NCBI GenBank assembly: GCA_019136395.1
Contig: JAGVUH010000219.1
Coordinates: forward strand, 1-5,761
Source of the DNA: Gammaproteobacteria bacterium
GTDB lineage: Bacteria; Pseudomonadota; Gammaproteobacteria; Chromatiales; Chromatiaceae
Direction: 5' to 3'
Length of the DNA stretch: 5,761 nt
The notes beneath the pieces were generated by a model. The model worked only from the letters and a program-made list of their open reading frames with translations, ran no database searches and was not told the DNA's origin. Each line of letters begins with the position of its first letter. Positions within the stretch are counted from its first letter, which is position 1. The translations under genes and the position numbers were made by a program. Below, in pieces: positions 5,231 through 5,761 of this stretch.

Positions 5231-5761
5231 ACGCGGGCAAACCGGTCCGTGGCCGCCACCAGGGCGGCGACGATCCCGAGTTCGAAGGCCGAGTGCCCCG
5301 CATCCGGGACCACCACAGGCCTGATGAACGAAGTAGTGACTTTCGATGCGGGCCAGGGCCAGGGCGAAGTGGGCGCCGGCGAAATGGTGCTGGATGTCGG
5401 AATTGGTCAGGAGGGTGGAGGTACGCCCTTCCCACACCGACCAGGCCTTGGCGGCGGCGAGCCGGGCGATCTCGTCATCGCCGGTGAGACGGCGGTGGTA
5501 GGCGCTCACCAGGTCTCCGCGTTCCTCGGCGGGGATGGGGGCCAGGAAGTCGCGCCAATAGTCCGGAAAGATCCAACTGGCCCCTTCCTGGTAAAACCAG
5601 GCGATCTCCGCCGGTCGGCAAAGAAAGACGCCGCGCAGGATCAGCCCGGTCACCCGCTCCGGGTGGGTCTGGGCATAGGCCAGGGCCAGGGTCGAACCCC
5701 AGGAACCGCCAAAGACCAGCCAGCGCTGGATGCCGAGATGGGCACGAATCCGTTCCAGGTC
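5227..5761 (-). pseudogene. pip: Proline iminopeptidase (alpha/beta hydrolase), 5' partial, internal deletion with frameshift
   Basis: The family releases N-terminal proline from peptides in the cytoplasm. From the right edge the frame reads DLERIRAHLGIQRWLVFGGSWGS, with the nucleophile Ser in GGSWGS (codon 5704-5702), then LALAYAQTHPERV, GASWIFPDYWRDFLAPIP, AAKAWSVWEG and ALARIESHYFVHQA. This is unmistakably the Serratia-type enzyme from its nucleophile elbow onward. After HQA (about 5318) the frame breaks. One base over, from 5316, it resumes as VVVPDAGHSAFELGIVAALV and ends normally with ATDRFARV and TGA at 5229-5227; the catalytic His is at 5295-5293. Roughly 45-50 residues normally between these parts are missing, including the GRYD segment with the catalytic Asp. 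The triad is therefore incomplete and the enzyme should be dead. The start lies off the window. An assembly deletion is the alternative explanation. Confidence 0.88.

Noticed and set aside
4575..5435. A 286-codon reading of dtd with a long N-terminal extension
   Set aside because: The Dtd family N-terminus MIGLLQRVS begins at 5054. The upstream part reads out of frame through the peptidase remains and is rich in Arg and Pro.

Overview
The window comes from a GC-rich bacterium, most likely a gammaproteobacterium. The order Chromatiales (purple sulfur bacteria and relatives) is my best guess. That guess rests only on the look of the ArgJ, HisB/A/I/E and Dtd proteins and on the strong G/C preference at third codon positions, so it is tentative. 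Genes on the left (1-1886) read rightward. Everything from 2120 to the right edge reads leftward, so the two blocks converge around 1887-2119.

Left block: the C-terminal nine tenths of argJ (arginine biosynthesis, 5' end cut by the window edge). Four bases later comes a gene for a LigB-type extradiol dioxygenase of the DODA/YgiD family. Its base composition is much poorer in G+C than its neighbours, which suggests recent acquisition.

Middle block, in transcription order on the minus strand: hisB (4469-3864), hisA (3797-3057), hisI (3018-2629) and hisE (2443-2120). These encode four histidine-biosynthesis enzymes that look intact. In the common proteobacterial order hisB-hisH-hisA-hisF-hisI(E), two genes are missing here: hisH and hisF, the two subunits of a single enzyme (imidazole glycerol phosphate synthase). 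A 185-base A+T-richer gap with a short hairpin plus T-run separates hisI from hisE.

Right block, also minus strand: a proline iminopeptidase gene entering from the right edge, then an unrecognised 180-base stretch, then dtd (D-aminoacyl-tRNA deacylase). This block carries several lesions. The peptidase has lost roughly 45-50 residues, including the GRYD segment that carries the catalytic Asp, with a frameshift at the junction. The 180-base stretch changes its apparent coding frame. dtd carries an exact 42-base in-frame tandem duplication that doubles its VPQFTL active-site segment. Either this locus is decaying or the assembly is damaged here; sequence alone cannot separate the two. I found no CRISPR array, RNA gene, insertion sequence or clear new multi-gene system.
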